Of a DNA stretch of 64,000 bases, positions 27,990-38,938 are shown in pieces. Location of the stretch: the NCBI GenBank assembly GCA_963846565.1, contig CAWJWL010000003.1:248001-312000 (forward strand), read 5' to 3'. Each line of letters starts with the position of its first letter. Position 1 is the first letter of the stretch. A model generated the notes under the pieces. It made no database searches, was not told the DNA's origin, and was given only the letters and a program-made list of their open reading frames with translations. The translations under genes were made by a program, and so were the position numbers. The stretch comes from WHSW01 sp963846565 (lineage in GTDB: Bacteria > Actinomycetota > Thermoleophilia > Solirubrobacterales > 70-9).

Positions 27990-29999
27990 CTAGCCCCTCA
28001 GCGTCTCCAGGTCGCGGCGCAGCTCCTTGAGCTCGTCGCGGATCCGGGCGGCCTCCTCGAAGCGGAGCTCCTCGGCCGCGGCGAGCATCTCCTCCTCGAG
28101 CTCGACGACGACCTTCTCGAGCTGCTCGGCGCTCATCGCCTCGCCGTCGGCGCCGCCGCGAACGCGGCGCTCGGCGCGACGGCGCCGTTCGCGACTCCAT
28201 CGCCAGGAACTCGCTGATCTCGGAGATCCCCTTCTGCACCGTCTCCGGGGTGATCCCGTGCTCGCGGTTGTAGGCGACCTGGATCTCGCGTCGGCGGTCG
28301 GTCTCCGAGATCGCCTCGCGCATCGCGTCGGTCTCGCGGTCGGCGTACATCAGGACCCGCCCTGGACGTTGCGGGCGGCGCGCCCGATCGTCTGGATCAG
28401 GCTCGTCTCGCCGCGCAGGAAGCCCTCCTTGTCGGCGTCGAGGATCGCGACGAGGGACACCTCGGGCAGGTCGAGCCCCTCGCGCAGCAGGTTGACGCCG
28501 ACGAGCACGTCGTACTCGCCCAGGCGCAGGTCGCGGATGATCTGGATCCGCTCGAGCGTGTCGACCTCGGAGTGCAGATAGCGGACCTTGAGGCCGTGCT
28601 CGAGCAGGTACTCGGTCAGGTCCTCGGCCATCTTCTTCGTCAGGGTCGTCACCAGCGTCCGCTCGGCGAGCAGCACGCCGGCGCTGGATCTCGTTCATCA
28701 GGTCGTCGATCTGGTTCTTCGTCTCGCGCACCTCGACCTCGGGGTCGACGATCCCGGTCGGGCGCACGATCTGCTCGACGATCCGCGTCGAGACTGCCAT
28801 GCTCGAACTGCCCCGGCGTCGCCGAGACCATGACGAGCTGGCCGACGCGGTCGAGGAACTCGTCGAACTTGAGCGGCCGGTTGTCGATCGCCGACGGCAG
28901 GCGGAAGCCGTGCTCGACGAGGGTCGTCTTGCGGGAGCGGTCGCCCTCGTACATGCCGCCGATCTGCGGCATCGTCTGATGCGACTCGTCGACGAAGACG
29001 ACGAAGTCGTCGGGGAAGTAGTCGATCAGCGTGTGCGGGGGCGATCCCGGCTCACGGCCGTCGAAGATCCGTGAGTAGTTCTCGATCCCCGAGGTGAAGC
29101 CGAGCTCCTTCAGCATCTCGATGTCGTACTGGGTGCGCTGCTGGAGGCGGTGCGCCTCGAGCTCCTTGCCGGCGTCGTGGAAGTACTTGAGCCGCTCGTC
29201 GAGCTCCTCCTTGATCTCGACGACCGCTCGCGTCGAGCGTCTCCTCCTCGGTCACGTAGTGGCTCGCCGGCCAGACCGCGACGTGGTCGATGACGTCGTA
29301 GATCTCGCCCGTGAGCGGATCGAAGTGGTGGATCGACTCGATCTCGTCGCCGAAGAGGTTGATCCGGTAGGCGGACTCGGCGAACGCCGGGAAGATCTCG
29401 ATCAGCTCGCCCTTCACCCGAAAGGTGCCGCGGGTGAGGGCGGTCTCGTTACGCGTGTACTGCATCGCGACGAGCTTCCGCATCAGATCGTCGCGGTCGA
29501 TCGAGCTCGCCGACCTTGAACAGCTGCATCTGCTTTCTGTAGAGCGTCCGGTGATCCGATCCCGTAGATGCACGAGACCGAGGCGACGATGATCACGTCG
29601 CGGCGGGCGAGCAGGGCCGCCGTGGCCGCGTGGCGGAGGCGGTCGATCTCGTCGTTGATCGACGAGTCCTTCTCGATGTAGAGGTCCTGCGCCGGGACGT
29701 ACGCCTCGGGCTGGTAGTAGTCGTAGTAGCTGACGAAGTACTCGACTCGCGTTGTCGGGGAAGAACTCGCGAAACTCGTTGCAGAGCTGCGCCGCGAGCG
29801 TCTTGTTGTGCGCGATTACCAGCGCGGGGCGCTGGATCTCCTCGATCGTCGCCGCGATCGTGAACGTCTTCCCGGTCCCCGTTGCGCCGAGCAGGGTCTG
29901 GAAGCGCTCCTCGGACCCGAGCCCCTCGACCAGCCCGGCGATCGCCTTCGGCTGGTCGGCGGTGGGTTTGTAGGCGGAGTTGAGCTTGAAGTCGGGCAC
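27990..29999 (-). CDS. uvrB: UvrABC system protein B, broken by single-base indels
   Basis: UvrB segments appear in order across several frames: TLLGATGTGKTFTIAATIEE (Walker A helicase motif), YIEKDSSINDEIDRLR region, DRDDLMRKLVAMQYTRNET, IDYFPDDFVVFVDESHQTMPQ, LVGVNLLREGLDLPEVSLVA and IQTIGRAARNVQG, then the C-terminal UVR domain (EEAARIRDELKELRRDLETL). At least eight indels are needed, mostly one-base insertions. UvrB verifies damage and loads UvrC. The GTG at 29997-29999 is the family start. No SOS box was seen upstream. Confidence 0.9.
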
Positions 30000-30013
30000 G
30001 CCGACGAAGATAG

Positions 30014-30039
30014 AGGGCCGGGTCGATCGACCCGGCCCT
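30014..30039 (-). terminator. Perfect 26-bp palindrome between the poly-Gly protein gene and uvrB
   Basis: A fully symmetric GC-rich palindrome centred on TCGA|TCGA, followed on the minus strand by CTATCTTCG. It lies 15 bp upstream of the uvrB GTG and 64 bp after the stop of the upstream gene. It works as a terminator hairpin on paper, but its closeness to uvrB also allows an operator role. Confidence 0.6.
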
Positions 30040-30067
30040 GCATCAAACGTGACGAGCTGCCGATCCC

Positions 30068-30087
30068 GGCAGGAGCTCGCTCCTGCC
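30068..30087 (-). terminator. Hairpin directly after the poly-Gly protein gene
   Basis: GGCAGGAGC-TC-GCTCCTGCC is a perfect 9-bp stem located 15 bp downstream of the stop codon of the gene ending at 30103. It is followed by the 26-bp palindrome at 30014-30039, so two hairpins stand in series before uvrB. Confidence 0.55.
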
Positions 30088-30102
30088 CGGCCTCTCGCGG
30101 GG

Positions 30103-31176
<1,074 letters not shown>

Positions 31177-31369
31177 CCCTTAGCCCTCCCAGATTCAGTT
31201 TTCGTTTGCCGCCTCGGCGTACGCACGGGCGGGCTCATTGGCTAGGCGACAGGTTACGGACTAGCCCGGCGGTGTGCGCCACATCGGCTACTACATAACG
31301 GTGATGCAACACAACTCCCAGCGCCATCTAATCGGGATCGGCCATCTAGCCTCCCCCGCGTGAACGCGA

Positions 31370-32707
31370 GTGCGTGAGCTGCCGGCGCGCCGCCAATCAG
31401 CGGCGGCGCTCGCGATCCTCGCCCTCACCGGTGGAGCGCTGGCCCTGAGCGCGACGCGGGAAGCCCGCGTCCCCGCCGCGTCGGAGGAGTCGGCCGGCGT
31501 GCTCGACCCGGAGGAGCTCGCCCGTCTCGGCGTCGGCGCGACGCCCGTCGTCTCGAGGCGCGTCGCGCGGATCCGCGGGCTCCGCTTCGACTCGGTGCCG
31601 GAACCCGAGGTGATCACCGGCGAGGGCCTGGGCGAGATCGAGCGGCGCGAGATCGAGCGCACCGGGGGCACCACGGGCCTCGGCGCGGATGAGGCGACCG
31701 CGCGCATCCTCGGACTGCTCGAATCCGATGAGCAGTTGGAGAACGCCGTTGCATCGAGCGGCCAGCTGGCGGCCGCCGCGTATGACCCGCGCACCGATCG
31801 CCTCTACATCGTCTCGGACGCCGTCGCGGCGAACGAGGGGCTGGTTGAGTTCCTGCTCTCCCACGAGCTCAACCACGCGCTCGAGGACCAGCGCTTCGGT
31901 GTCACCGACCCGAGCAAGGCGCCCGACGACGACGTCGCCCTCGCCGGGCTCGCCCTCAGCGAGGGGACGGCGACCGCGGTCATGGTCGACTACGCACGCG
32001 GATACATGGACGCCCTCGAGCTCGCCGCCGCGACCGCGGGCGTCGACGGCAGCACCGGCGCCGTGCCGGGGTTCGTCGTCGAGCAGCTCGAGTGGGCCTA
32101 CCTCGGGGGGATGGAGTTCATCACCGAGCTACGCGGGATCGCCGACGGCTGGAAGCTCGTCGACTACGCGCTCTCGGACCGTCCCCCCGCCTCCACCGAG
32201 CAGGTGCTGCACCCGGAGAAGTACATCCGCAACGAACGGCCGCTCCCGGTCGAGATCGACGGCTCCGAGCTCGCGGCCGCCGGATGGCGACGCGCCGACG
32301 AGGGAGTCGCCGGCGAGTACTCGACCCGCCAGCTGCTCGAGCTGGGCGCCGAGGAAACGGAGGCCGCGGAGGCCGCCGCGGGCTGGGGCGGCGACCGCTT
32401 CGAGCTGTGGCGGGGACAAGGCGACCCTGCCGGCTGCACAGGGACCTGCCGCGAGGAGCTCGCCCTCGTCGTCCGCTGGCGACTTGACTCGACGCGCGAC
32501 GCTCGTGAGATCTCAACCGCGCTCGCCGCCTATGTCGAGTCCGGCCTCGGCGGCTCCTCCGTCGGCTCGGGCGTCTGGGACGTCGACGGAGGGAGCGTCG
32601 CGGCGGCGCGTACGGGCGACGAGGTCACGCTCGTCTTCGCCCCCGACGCGGGCCTGGCGGAAGCGGTCGCGAACCCGACGTCCGGCCCGGCCGGCGTCCT
32701 CGACTGA
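31370..32707 (+). CDS. Exported HExxH protein, putative metalloprotease
   Basis: A 445-residue protein with a probable N-terminal membrane or signal segment (AAALAILALTGGALAL). The central region has LLSHELNHALEDQRFG (~165-180), an HExxH zinc motif, and ALSEGTATAVMVDYARGY ~45 residues later, whose Glu is a good third ligand (gluzincin type). The rest is acidic and of unknown fold. Similar proteins occur as single-copy secreted hypotheticals in actinobacteria. The start codon GTG at 31370 has only a weak ribosome site. Confidence 0.7.
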   Translation: MRELPARRQSAAALAILALTGGALALSATREARVPAASEESAGVLDPEELARLGVGATPVVSRRVARIRGLRFDSVPEPEVITGEGLGEIERREIERTGGTTGLGADEATARILGLLESDEQLENAVASSGQLAAAAYDPRTDRLYIVSDAVAANEGLVEFLLSHELNHALEDQRFGVTDPSKAPDDDVALAGLALSEGTATAVMVDYARGYMDALELAAATAGVDGSTGAVPGFVVEQLEWAYLGGMEFITELRGIADGWKLVDYALSDRPPASTEQVLHPEKYIRNERPLPVEIDGSELAAAGWRRADEGVAGEYSTRQLLELGAEETEAAEAAAGWGGDRFELWRGQGDPAGCTGTCREELALVVRWRLDSTRDAREISTALAAYVESGLGGSSVGSGVWDVDGGSVAAARTGDEVTLVFAPDAGLAEAVANPTSGPAGVLD

Positions 32708-32719
32708 AAGGATGAGGCG

Positions 32720-33091
32720 ATGAGTCTGCGAAAGCGCCTCGCGCTTGCCTGGGTCTTCACCGGCACGATGCACTTCGTCAACCCGCGCACCTATCAGGCG
32801 ATCATGCCGCCGTCCATCCCCAAGCACGAGGAGATGGTCGCGGCCAGCGGGGTGGCGGAGATCGTGGGCGGCCTCTCGCTCCTCACGCCTGCGACGCGGT
32901 TCGCGCGCTGGTGGAACCTCGCCTGGCTCATCGCCGTGTTCCCGGCGAACGTCTACATGGCCGCCAACCCGGAGGAGGTCGCGAAGCGCGGCGCCCCCGC
33001 CGACAAGCTGCCCCGGTGGGTCCTCTGGGCGCGCCTGCCGTTCCAGGCCCTGTTCATGCTCTGGGTCTGGCGCGCGACGCGGCCGGACTGA
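32720..33091 (+). CDS. DoxX-family membrane protein
   Basis: A 123-residue protein with about four hydrophobic segments (ALAWVFTGTMHFV; GVAEIVGGLSLLTP; WNLAWLIAVFPANVYMA; PFQALFMLWVW). The order and the HFVNP segment fit DoxX-like proteins. The family is associated with thiol stress or thiosulfate oxidation in some bacteria, but no role can be deduced here. It follows the HExxH gene by 12 bp with AAAGGATGAGG before its ATG, so co-transcription is likely. Confidence 0.78.
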   Translation: MSLRKRLALAWVFTGTMHFVNPRTYQAIMPPSIPKHEEMVAASGVAEIVGGLSLLTPATRFARWWNLAWLIAVFPANVYMAANPEEVAKRGAPADKLPRWVLWARLPFQALFMLWVWRATRPD

Positions 33092-33097
33092 GTTCGA

Positions 33098-33505
33098 TCA
33101 GCGGTCGCCCTCGATCGAGAAGGTATTCCCGTCGGGGTCCTTGAACCAGGCGACCTTGCCGCCGCCGGCGCGGGCTGAGATCCCCTTCTCGTCAGTCCCA
33201 TAGTCGAAGCCGCTCTCGAGCTCGCCTTCGTACTGCTCGAAGGTCACGCCGTCCGAGGTCAGCTCGTCCACCACCGCTTCGACGTCGTCGACGTACCAGG
33301 TCACCAAGGTCGCGGTCGATTGGCCGGCGTGGTCGGGAGACGGGTAGACAACCAGCGACTCGACACCCGCTGACTCGTACACCTTGCTGCCGTCAGCGTC
33401 GGTCCGTACCGCCGAAAGACCGAGCTTCCCCTCGTAGAACTCCTCCGCCCGTCTCATGTCGGTGACCGCAATGAACGGATTCAACCTGTAGCTACTCAAG
33501 CCCAT
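33098..33505 (-). CDS. VOC-family (glyoxalase/bleomycin-resistance-like) protein
   Basis: A 135-residue single VOC protein with two beta-alpha-beta-beta-beta modules (NPFIAVTDMRRAEEFYEGKL; TLVTWYVDDVEAVVDELTSD) and the terminal KVAWFKDPDGNTFSIEGD. The typical metal His of the first strand is absent (LNPFIAV), so it may be a non-metal binding member or use other ligands. It converges on the DoxX gene with 6 bp between stops. Confidence 0.8.
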   Translation of the reverse strand: MGLSSYRLNPFIAVTDMRRAEEFYEGKLGLSAVRTDADGSKVYESAGVESLVVYPSPDHAGQSTATLVTWYVDDVEAVVDELTSDGVTFEQYEGELESGFDYGTDEKGISARAGGGKVAWFKDPDGNTFSIEGDR

Positions 33506-33538
33506 TCAGCCTCCTCGACTTCTACCGCCTCGCCAACT

Positions 33539-34063
33539 CTAGAGATCCGGGATCAGGCCGCCGAGATCGTCGAGCGCGCCGCCGATCACATCCTCCGCGT
33601 CCTCGAACAGCTCGCGCCCGTCGATGATCAGCGCGATCGTCTCGTCGACCGGCAGGCGCTCGGCGACCTCCCGCATGCCGGAGGCGAGCAGCGGGTTGAG
33701 GGCGTCCGCATCGACGGCATCGTCGATCCCGCGCAGCACACCGGCGCGCACCGCCGCCTCGAGCGTCGCGTCGTCGATCCCGCGCTCGGCGGCGAACTCC
33801 TCCCGCGTCTCCTCGGTCGGGAGCGCCACCGCGAGCTCCTCGCGGGTGACGCCGAGCTCGCAGGCCGCGCCGTCGAGCGCGGACAGCGCGAACTGCTGCG
33901 CCGACTCCTCGATGCCGTCGGGGTCGCGCCATTCGCGCGGCGCGCACGGGTCGGCGGTCGCGGTTGGCTCGTACGAGCTGCCGCCGGCCGCCAGGTAGAG
34001 GCCGACGAGCGCGACGGCGGCGAGCAAGGAGCCGCCGATCAGCCACCTGCCCGAGGCGCTCAC
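33539..34063 (-). CDS. Single-pass membrane-anchored protein of unknown function
   Basis: A 174-residue protein. A membrane anchor or uncleaved signal (WLIGGSLLAAVALVGLYLAAGG) is followed by an acidic exported part with two Cys (DPCAPREW; GAACELGVTREEL) that may form a disulfide. The remainder is helical (EETREEFAAERGIDDATLEAAVRAG; ALDDLGGLIPDL). It overlaps the MFS transporter gene by 4 bp (stop/start) and is therefore likely to be co-translated with it. Confidence 0.65.
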   Translation of the reverse strand: MSASGRWLIGGSLLAAVALVGLYLAAGGSSYEPTATADPCAPREWRDPDGIEESAQQFALSALDGAACELGVTREELAVALPTEETREEFAAERGIDDATLEAAVRAGVLRGIDDAVDADALNPLLASGMREVAERLPVDETIALIIDGRELFEDAEDVIGGALDDLGGLIPDL

Positions 34064-35418
34064 AGCTTGATCCCGCGGCGGGCGAGCCCGATCGGCAGCA
34101 GCGCGGCGAGTGCGAAGGCGGCGGAGATCAGGAACGAGCCGCTGAACGCGTGCGTCGCCGCCGCGTCGACCTCGTCCTCGATCTTCGTCCGCAGAGCGAT
34201 CGTCTCGGCGCGCTCCTCCGGGTCCTCCGGGAGCGGCTCGAAGGCCGGGCCGACGGCGGGCACCTTGTCGCCCTCGGCCTCGATCTGGTCGGCGACCCTA
34301 CGGCTGAGCGCGAACAGGGACTCCGGCGGCAGGCGCGAGTCGAGGAGCGCGGCTACCCCCGCCTGCTCGGCGTGCTCGCGCTCGGTCTCGAGGCTGGCGG
34401 TGAACACCGGGGTGAGGACGAGCAGCCCGGCGACGACGCCCGCGTGGCGGGCGGCGATCGTCCAGCCGCCGTGGATCGCCTGGGGGGAGCGTCCGGCGAG
34501 GGCGGCCTCGGTGAGCGCCGAGAGCGTCAGCGCGAGGCCGAAGCCGACCAGCGCCTGCGGCGGGATCGTCAGCAGGACCGAGGCGTCAGGGAGGAAGCCG
34601 AGGCCGGCGAGGCCGCCGCCGATCAGGATCACCCCGGCGGCGGCGCGGGCGACGACGTCGCCGACACGACTCGTGAGCGGCGCCGCCAACAAGGCGCAGA
34701 TCGGCATCGCCGTGACCGCCGCTGCGGCGGCGATCGGGGTCAGGCGCCAACCCTCGATCAGGAGCAGAACGAGGAGAAAAAGCGCCGCCGCGAGCGCGGC
34801 GGAGACGAGGCCGAGCGCAACGTTCGCGGCCAGGTGCGGACGTCCGGCGGGAATCCGCTCGGCCGCCGGCCTCTCGGTGCGGGCGAGCGGAACGAGCGGG
34901 AGGGCCGCGAGGAGGGCGACCGGGACCTGGACGAGGAAGATCGACTGCCAGGAGATCAGCTCGGTCAGCAGGCCCCCGACGCCGGGCCCGAGCGCCGCCC
35001 CGGCGGCACCGGCCGCCGCCCAGGTCGTGGCGGCGCGGCGCTCCGAGCCGCAGACCGCGGGCAGGAGCTCGAGCGCCCCGCAAACGGCGCCGGCGCCGCC
35101 GATGGCCTGCGCGCAACGGGCCGCGATCAGGAGGTTGATCCCGTCCGCGAGCCCGCAGGCGAGGCTCGCGAGGCCGAACAACGCCAGGCCCGCAAGCGTC
35201 ACGCGCGCGGCGCCGAAGCTCCGGGTCGCGAACGCGGCCGGGACGGCGACGGCGGCGAGGACGAGGTTGAACGCGATCAGCACCCAGGTGACGGCGGCGA
35301 CCGAGACGTCGAGCTCGCGGTAGATCTCGGGCAGCGCGAGGACGACGACCGAGGAATCGGCGAGGACGACACCCACCGCCAGCGTGAGCGCGGCCAGTTG
35401 CGCGCGCCGGACGCTCAT
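34060..35418 (-). CDS. MFS transporter, DHA2-like drug/proton antiporter
   Basis: A 452-residue polytopic protein. It starts with LAALTLAVGVVLADSSVVVLALPEIYREL, the helix-1 pattern of EmrB/QacA-type transporters (LDxTIVNVALP), and has VTWVLIAFNLVLAA and AARCAQAIGGAGAVCGA (motif C region). The C-terminal half has a large polar loop around ~365-430. Substrate unknown. I chose the ATG at 35418, which overlaps the upstream stop (ATGA). Confidence 0.83.
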   Translation of the reverse strand: MSVRRAQLAALTLAVGVVLADSSVVVLALPEIYRELDVSVAAVTWVLIAFNLVLAAVAVPAAFATRSFGAARVTLAGLALFGLASLACGLADGINLLIAARCAQAIGGAGAVCGALELLPAVCGSERRAATTWAAAGAAGAALGPGVGGLLTELISWQSIFLVQVPVALLAALPLVPLARTERPAAERIPAGRPHLAANVALGLVSAALAAALFLLVLLLIEGWRLTPIAAAAAVTAMPICALLAAPLTSRVGDVVARAAAGVILIGGGLAGLGFLPDASVLLTIPPQALVGFGLALTLSALTEAALAGRSPQAIHGGWTIAARHAGVVAGLLVLTPVFTASLETEREHAEQAGVAALLDSRLPPESLFALSRRVADQIEAEGDKVPAVGPAFEPLPEDPEERAETIALRTKIEDEVDAAATHAFSGSFLISAAFALAALLPIGLARRGIKL

Positions 35419-37742
35419 CGCCGTGCCTCGATCCAGTCCCACGGCCGGCCGCAGAGCGAGGCGGCGTCACCGGCGGCGACCAGCACCAGCCGCGTCTCGG
35501 CGGCGCCCTGCGGTTCGAGAACGAGCGGTCCGACCGGACCCGCGTCCCCGCCACTCCCCGGGACCAGGCCGGGGCCGGAGAACTCGAGCTCGACCTCGTG
35601 CGCGCCCCGAGCGAGCGACACCTCACCGAAGGAGACGTAGCCGCCGAGGTTGTTGAGCTGGTGGCGGCGCTCGGCCACCGGCTCGCCGTCGACTCGCGCC
35701 TCGACCGAGGGCACGATCGAGCCCTCGAGCCAGACCTCGTAGCCGCCGGCGCGCTCGACGTCGACGCGGGCGGTGATCGTCCCGCTTGGGCTCTCCCCGC
35801 CGTCGAGTGCCACGCTGACGGGCGCATCGCGCTCGGCAGCGAGCAGGTGCCCGCCGTTTCCGGCGAGCTCCCCGAGGTCGAGCACCTCCTCGCAACGCGC
35901 GACGCCGGTCGGGCTCTCGCCCTTTCCGAGCGGCAGCCGGCCGAGTGCCGGCTCGGCCTCCGCCGAGCGCGTCCAGAGCTCGTACTCCGCTCCCGCCCAG
36001 GCGAGGTCGAACTCCCCGGGCGGGCGGCTGTGCGGACCGCGGCGGGTGACGAGCCAGGGGTACTCGGCGAGCGCGGCCGGGTCGATCGCGTCCGTGTCGG
36101 CCGCCTCCCCCTTCGGCACCGTGGAACCGTCGAGCAGCGGGATCGGGTGGCGGCGAAGCTCGGAGACCGACTCGGGATCGCCGTCGCGAAGGAAGTGCCG
36201 GGCGCCGTAGGGCGAGTAATCGGTCATCAGGACCGGGCCCTGGCCGGCGACGATCTCACCGATCTCCTCGAGATCCTCGAGCTGCGCGCGCGGCGCCAGG
36301 CGCACGTCGCGGTATGCGAGCGCCGCCGACCACAGCACACCGCCGGCGACGATCGCGCCGAGGATCAGCGCCGCGAACCGGTGACCGCCGAGCGCGAGGC
36401 CGCCGGCCCCGAGCATCGCCGCAAACGGGATCGCCGCGGACGCGGTCGCAAGGCCCTTCGCCTCGACCCATGGCGATCCGACGATGGCGAGCGCTCCGGC
36501 CCCGACCAGCACACCGAGAACGTAGAGGGCGGCGCCGACCTGTCCGCGGCGCACCGACCAGTAGAGCCCGAGCGCGGCGCCCGCGCAGGCGATCGCGATC
36601 AGCGCGAACGCGAGCAGCTCGGCATCCGGGTCGAAGCGGAAATCGCCCGCGGGCCAGATGCCCGCAGCCTGAGCCGGCTCGAGCGGCCCGACGAGGTTTC
36701 CACGGGCCTCGGCGTCCGTGAGCGGCGAGGAGGTCGGCGGCAGCAGCCCTCCCGGGAGGATCACGGGCAGGGTCAGGAGCGCCACACCGCAGACGAAGGC
36801 TGCCGCCCGGCGTAGCGCCGCAGCGCCGCCGAGGTCGCGCCAGAGCCAGACCACGGCCGGGAGCAGGAGCGGGACGAGCCAGACGCCCCCGCCGCCGGAG
36901 AGGACGCCGAGCAGCGCCGCGGCAACGAGGGCCGGGGCGAGAAGGGTGGCCGATGGGCGGTGCTGCTCACGCAGGCCGGCCACGAGCGCCGCGAGGGCGG
37001 CGATCAGTGCCGCCGCCGCGAGCTCCTTGACCCCGCCCCAGAGGTAGTAGCCGAAGAGCAACGCCGGTACCGCGCCGATCACCGTCGCCCCGGCGCGCAG
37101 CGCGCGCCTCGTGGCCAGCGGCCGCGCGAGCGTCCAGAGGCCGAGCGCGAGGATCGCCGCGAGCGTCGCCATGTACGGCTGGATCGTCCAGGCGACGTCG
37201 ATCCCGCTCAGCGCCGAGGCGATCCCGAACGGGAGGAAGACGCCGACCGGGTAGCCCTGCGCGAGGTTGACGTCGAGCGTCGCCTCGTACGTCGAGGGCG
37301 CCAGCCCGTCGAGGTCGCGGCCATGCTCGAGCACGCGATCGGTGAGCGCGAGCCACGTCGCCGTGTCGTCGAGCTTGATGAAGCCGGCGATCGTCGCCTC
37401 ACCCGAGAGGACCACCGGGGCGGCGTAGATGGCGAAGACGCACGCGACGGCGGCGATCCCCCACCCGGCCCGCCGCAGAGGACGGTGTCGCAGGCCGAGG
37501 AGGAGCCCGAGTGCCGCGAGCGCGACGACCAGTGGGGTCGCGAGCTCTGCGGTCGCGTCGAGCAGCGTGAGGAACTGGGCGAGGACGATGACCGCGGCAA
37601 GGCCGACGGCCGGCAGCAGCGCGGTCGGGAGCGGCTTCGATCCGGCGCGTGCGCAACCGCTGTCGAACAGCAGGCCGCAACCGAGGCAGACCACGATCAG
37701 GACCGCCGGGAAGACGATCCAGCTTCCGATCAGCTCGATCAT
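35415..37742 (-). CDS. Large GT-C-like integral membrane protein
   Basis: A 775-residue protein. About twelve hydrophobic segments fill residues 1-470 (ELIGSWIVFPAVLIVVCLGC; RFAALILGAIVAGGVLWSAA). The first exported loop has FIKLDDTATWLALTDRVLEHG, an acidic D-D motif typical of lipid-phosphosugar-dependent GT-C glycosyltransferases. Residues ~620-775 are an exported beta-sandwich (GYEVWLEGSIVPSVEARVDG; HEVELEFSGPGL). Polyprenyl-phosphate-sugar-dependent transfer is my best guess. It overlaps the MFS gene. Confidence 0.6.
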   Translation of the reverse strand: MIELIGSWIVFPAVLIVVCLGCGLLFDSGCARAGSKPLPTALLPAVGLAAVIVLAQFLTLLDATAELATPLVVALAALGLLLGLRHRPLRRAGWGIAAVACVFAIYAAPVVLSGEATIAGFIKLDDTATWLALTDRVLEHGRDLDGLAPSTYEATLDVNLAQGYPVGVFLPFGIASALSGIDVAWTIQPYMATLAAILALGLWTLARPLATRRALRAGATVIGAVPALLFGYYLWGGVKELAAAALIAALAALVAGLREQHRPSATLLAPALVAAALLGVLSGGGGVWLVPLLLPAVVWLWRDLGGAAALRRAAAFVCGVALLTLPVILPGGLLPPTSSPLTDAEARGNLVGPLEPAQAAGIWPAGDFRFDPDAELLAFALIAIACAGAALGLYWSVRRGQVGAALYVLGVLVGAGALAIVGSPWVEAKGLATASAAIPFAAMLGAGGLALGGHRFAALILGAIVAGGVLWSAALAYRDVRLAPRAQLEDLEEIGEIVAGQGPVLMTDYSPYGARHFLRDGDPESVSELRRHPIPLLDGSTVPKGEAADTDAIDPAALAEYPWLVTRRGPHSRPPGEFDLAWAGAEYELWTRSAEAEPALGRLPLGKGESPTGVARCEEVLDLGELAGNGGHLLAAERDAPVSVALDGGESPSGTITARVDVERAGGYEVWLEGSIVPSVEARVDGEPVAERRHQLNNLGGYVSFGEVSLARGAHEVELEFSGPGLVPGSGGDAGPVGPLVLEPQGAAETRLVLVAAGDAASLCGRPWDWIEARR

Positions 37743-37751
37743 CCGGCCTCG

Positions 37752-38321
37752 CTAAAGGCCGAGATCGTCCGCGTAGTTCTCGCGGTACTGCTCGCGCTTC
37801 TCGAGCACCTGCTGGACGTAGGCGCGGGTCTCGTCGAAACGGATGTCATCGAGCTGGAGCAGCGCGCCGCCCCACTGATCGACGTTGCCGCTGCCCGCGT
37901 TGTAGCCCGCGAGCGCGGCGACGAGGTTGCCGTCGTACTGGTCGAGCAGGTCGCGCAGGTGGCGAGTGCCGTAAGCGATGTTGATCTGCGGGTTGAGGAG
38001 GTCCTCGACGACGAACTCGGTGCCGCCCGTCTGCTCGGCGATCGCCGTCGCCGTCGCCGGCGTCACCTGCATCAGGCCGCGGGCGTCCGCCTCCGACCGA
38101 GCCCGCGCGTCGAACGTCGACTCGGCGTAGATCACCGCCGCGATCAGCGCCGGATCGAGGTCCTTCTCCTCCGCCTGCTGGCGAATGACGTCGTCGTGGC
38201 GGAGGGGGAGCGTGACCTCGCGTAACGCCTCCTCGACGTCGATCCTGCTGATGATCAGTGCCGCGGCGGCGCCGAGCACGACGACCACGAGCAGCAGCCG
38301 CAGCCGCCCCGCCCGGCTCAA
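37752..38321 (-). CDS. Membrane-anchored lytic transglycosylase (SLT domain)
   Basis: A 189-residue protein. An N-terminal anchor (RLLLVVVVLGAAAALII) precedes an SLT domain with the catalytic Glu in ALIAAVIYAESTFDARARS (E67), then ARGLMQVTPATA, NIAYGTRHL and AALAGYNAGSGNV, the usual ES, GLMQ and AYNAG signatures. It cleaves peptidoglycan to 1,6-anhydro products. The TTG start overlaps the coaE stop, giving the full membrane segment; a longer upstream extension is shadow coding. Confidence 0.88.
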   Translation of the reverse strand: MSRAGRLRLLLVVVVLGAAAALIISRIDVEEALREVTLPLRHDDVIRQQAEEKDLDPALIAAVIYAESTFDARARSEADARGLMQVTPATATAIAEQTGGTEFVVEDLLNPQINIAYGTRHLRDLLDQYDGNLVAALAGYNAGSGNVDQWGGALLQLDDIRFDETRAYVQQVLEKREQYRENYADDLGL

Positions 38322-38929
38322 GCCGGCTGCTCCGCCCCGGCCTCGATCCGCTCGACCACGCCGGCGAGCTCGGCCTCGAGCTGCTCGAGAGCTCCGTCGT
38401 TGGCGACCACGTAGGTGGCCCGCGCCGCCTTCTCCTCCTGACTCAGCTGGCGTTGACTCCGGGCCCCGAGCTCCTCCGTCCCGCGAGCCCCCGCACGTTC
38501 GACTCGGGTCGCCTCGTCGGCGACGACGCAGATCGTGGCGTCGAACAGCGTCTCCATCCCGGTCTCGAACAGAAGCGGGACCTCGAGGACCGCAAGCCGG
38601 GCATCGGCCGGCAGCGCCTCTCGCCACGCAGCGGTGCGCTCGCCGACCAGGGGGTGAAGGATGCTCTCGAGCCAGGCGAGCTCGTCGGAGTCGGCGAAGA
38701 CGATCGCCCCGATGGCCGCGCGATCGACGGTGCCTCCGGGGGCCACGCGCTCACCCCAGCGGCCGACCAGAAGGTCGCGAACGCGCTCTGAGCCGAGCAG
38801 CTCGTGAACGACCGCGTCGCTCGAGAGCGTTTCGGCTCCGAGCCGGCCGAGGGCCTCGAGCGCGGCGGACTTGCCGGCGGCGATCGCGCCGGTGAGTCCG
38901 ATCAACGGGATCCGGCGCGCGGCGGCCAC
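38318..38929 (-). CDS. coaE: Dephospho-CoA kinase
   Basis: A 203-residue P-loop kinase performing the last step of CoA synthesis. Walker A is LTGAIAAGKSAALEAL (~12-27; the usual GGIGSGKS is altered to GAIAAGKS). The substrate motif LSSDAVVHELL replaces the common DAD, and LEVPLLFETGME and RSQRQLSQEEKAARA are conserved. It lies immediately downstream of rpsA, a common actinobacterial order. Confidence 0.92.
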   Translation of the reverse strand: MAAARRIPLIGLTGAIAAGKSAALEALGRLGAETLSSDAVVHELLGSERVRDLLVGRWGERVAPGGTVDRAAIGAIVFADSDELAWLESILHPLVGERTAAWREALPADARLAVLEVPLLFETGMETLFDATICVVADEATRVERAGARGTEELGARSQRQLSQEEKAARATYVVANDGALEQLEAELAGVVERIEAGAEQPA

Positions 38930-38938
38930 CGCGCCAGC

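Noticed and set aside
31177..31369. Possible GEMM/ydaO riboswitch in the gap before the poly-Gly protein gene
   Set aside because: GCAAAC-like pieces occur, but no ordered set of conserved blocks could be assembled.
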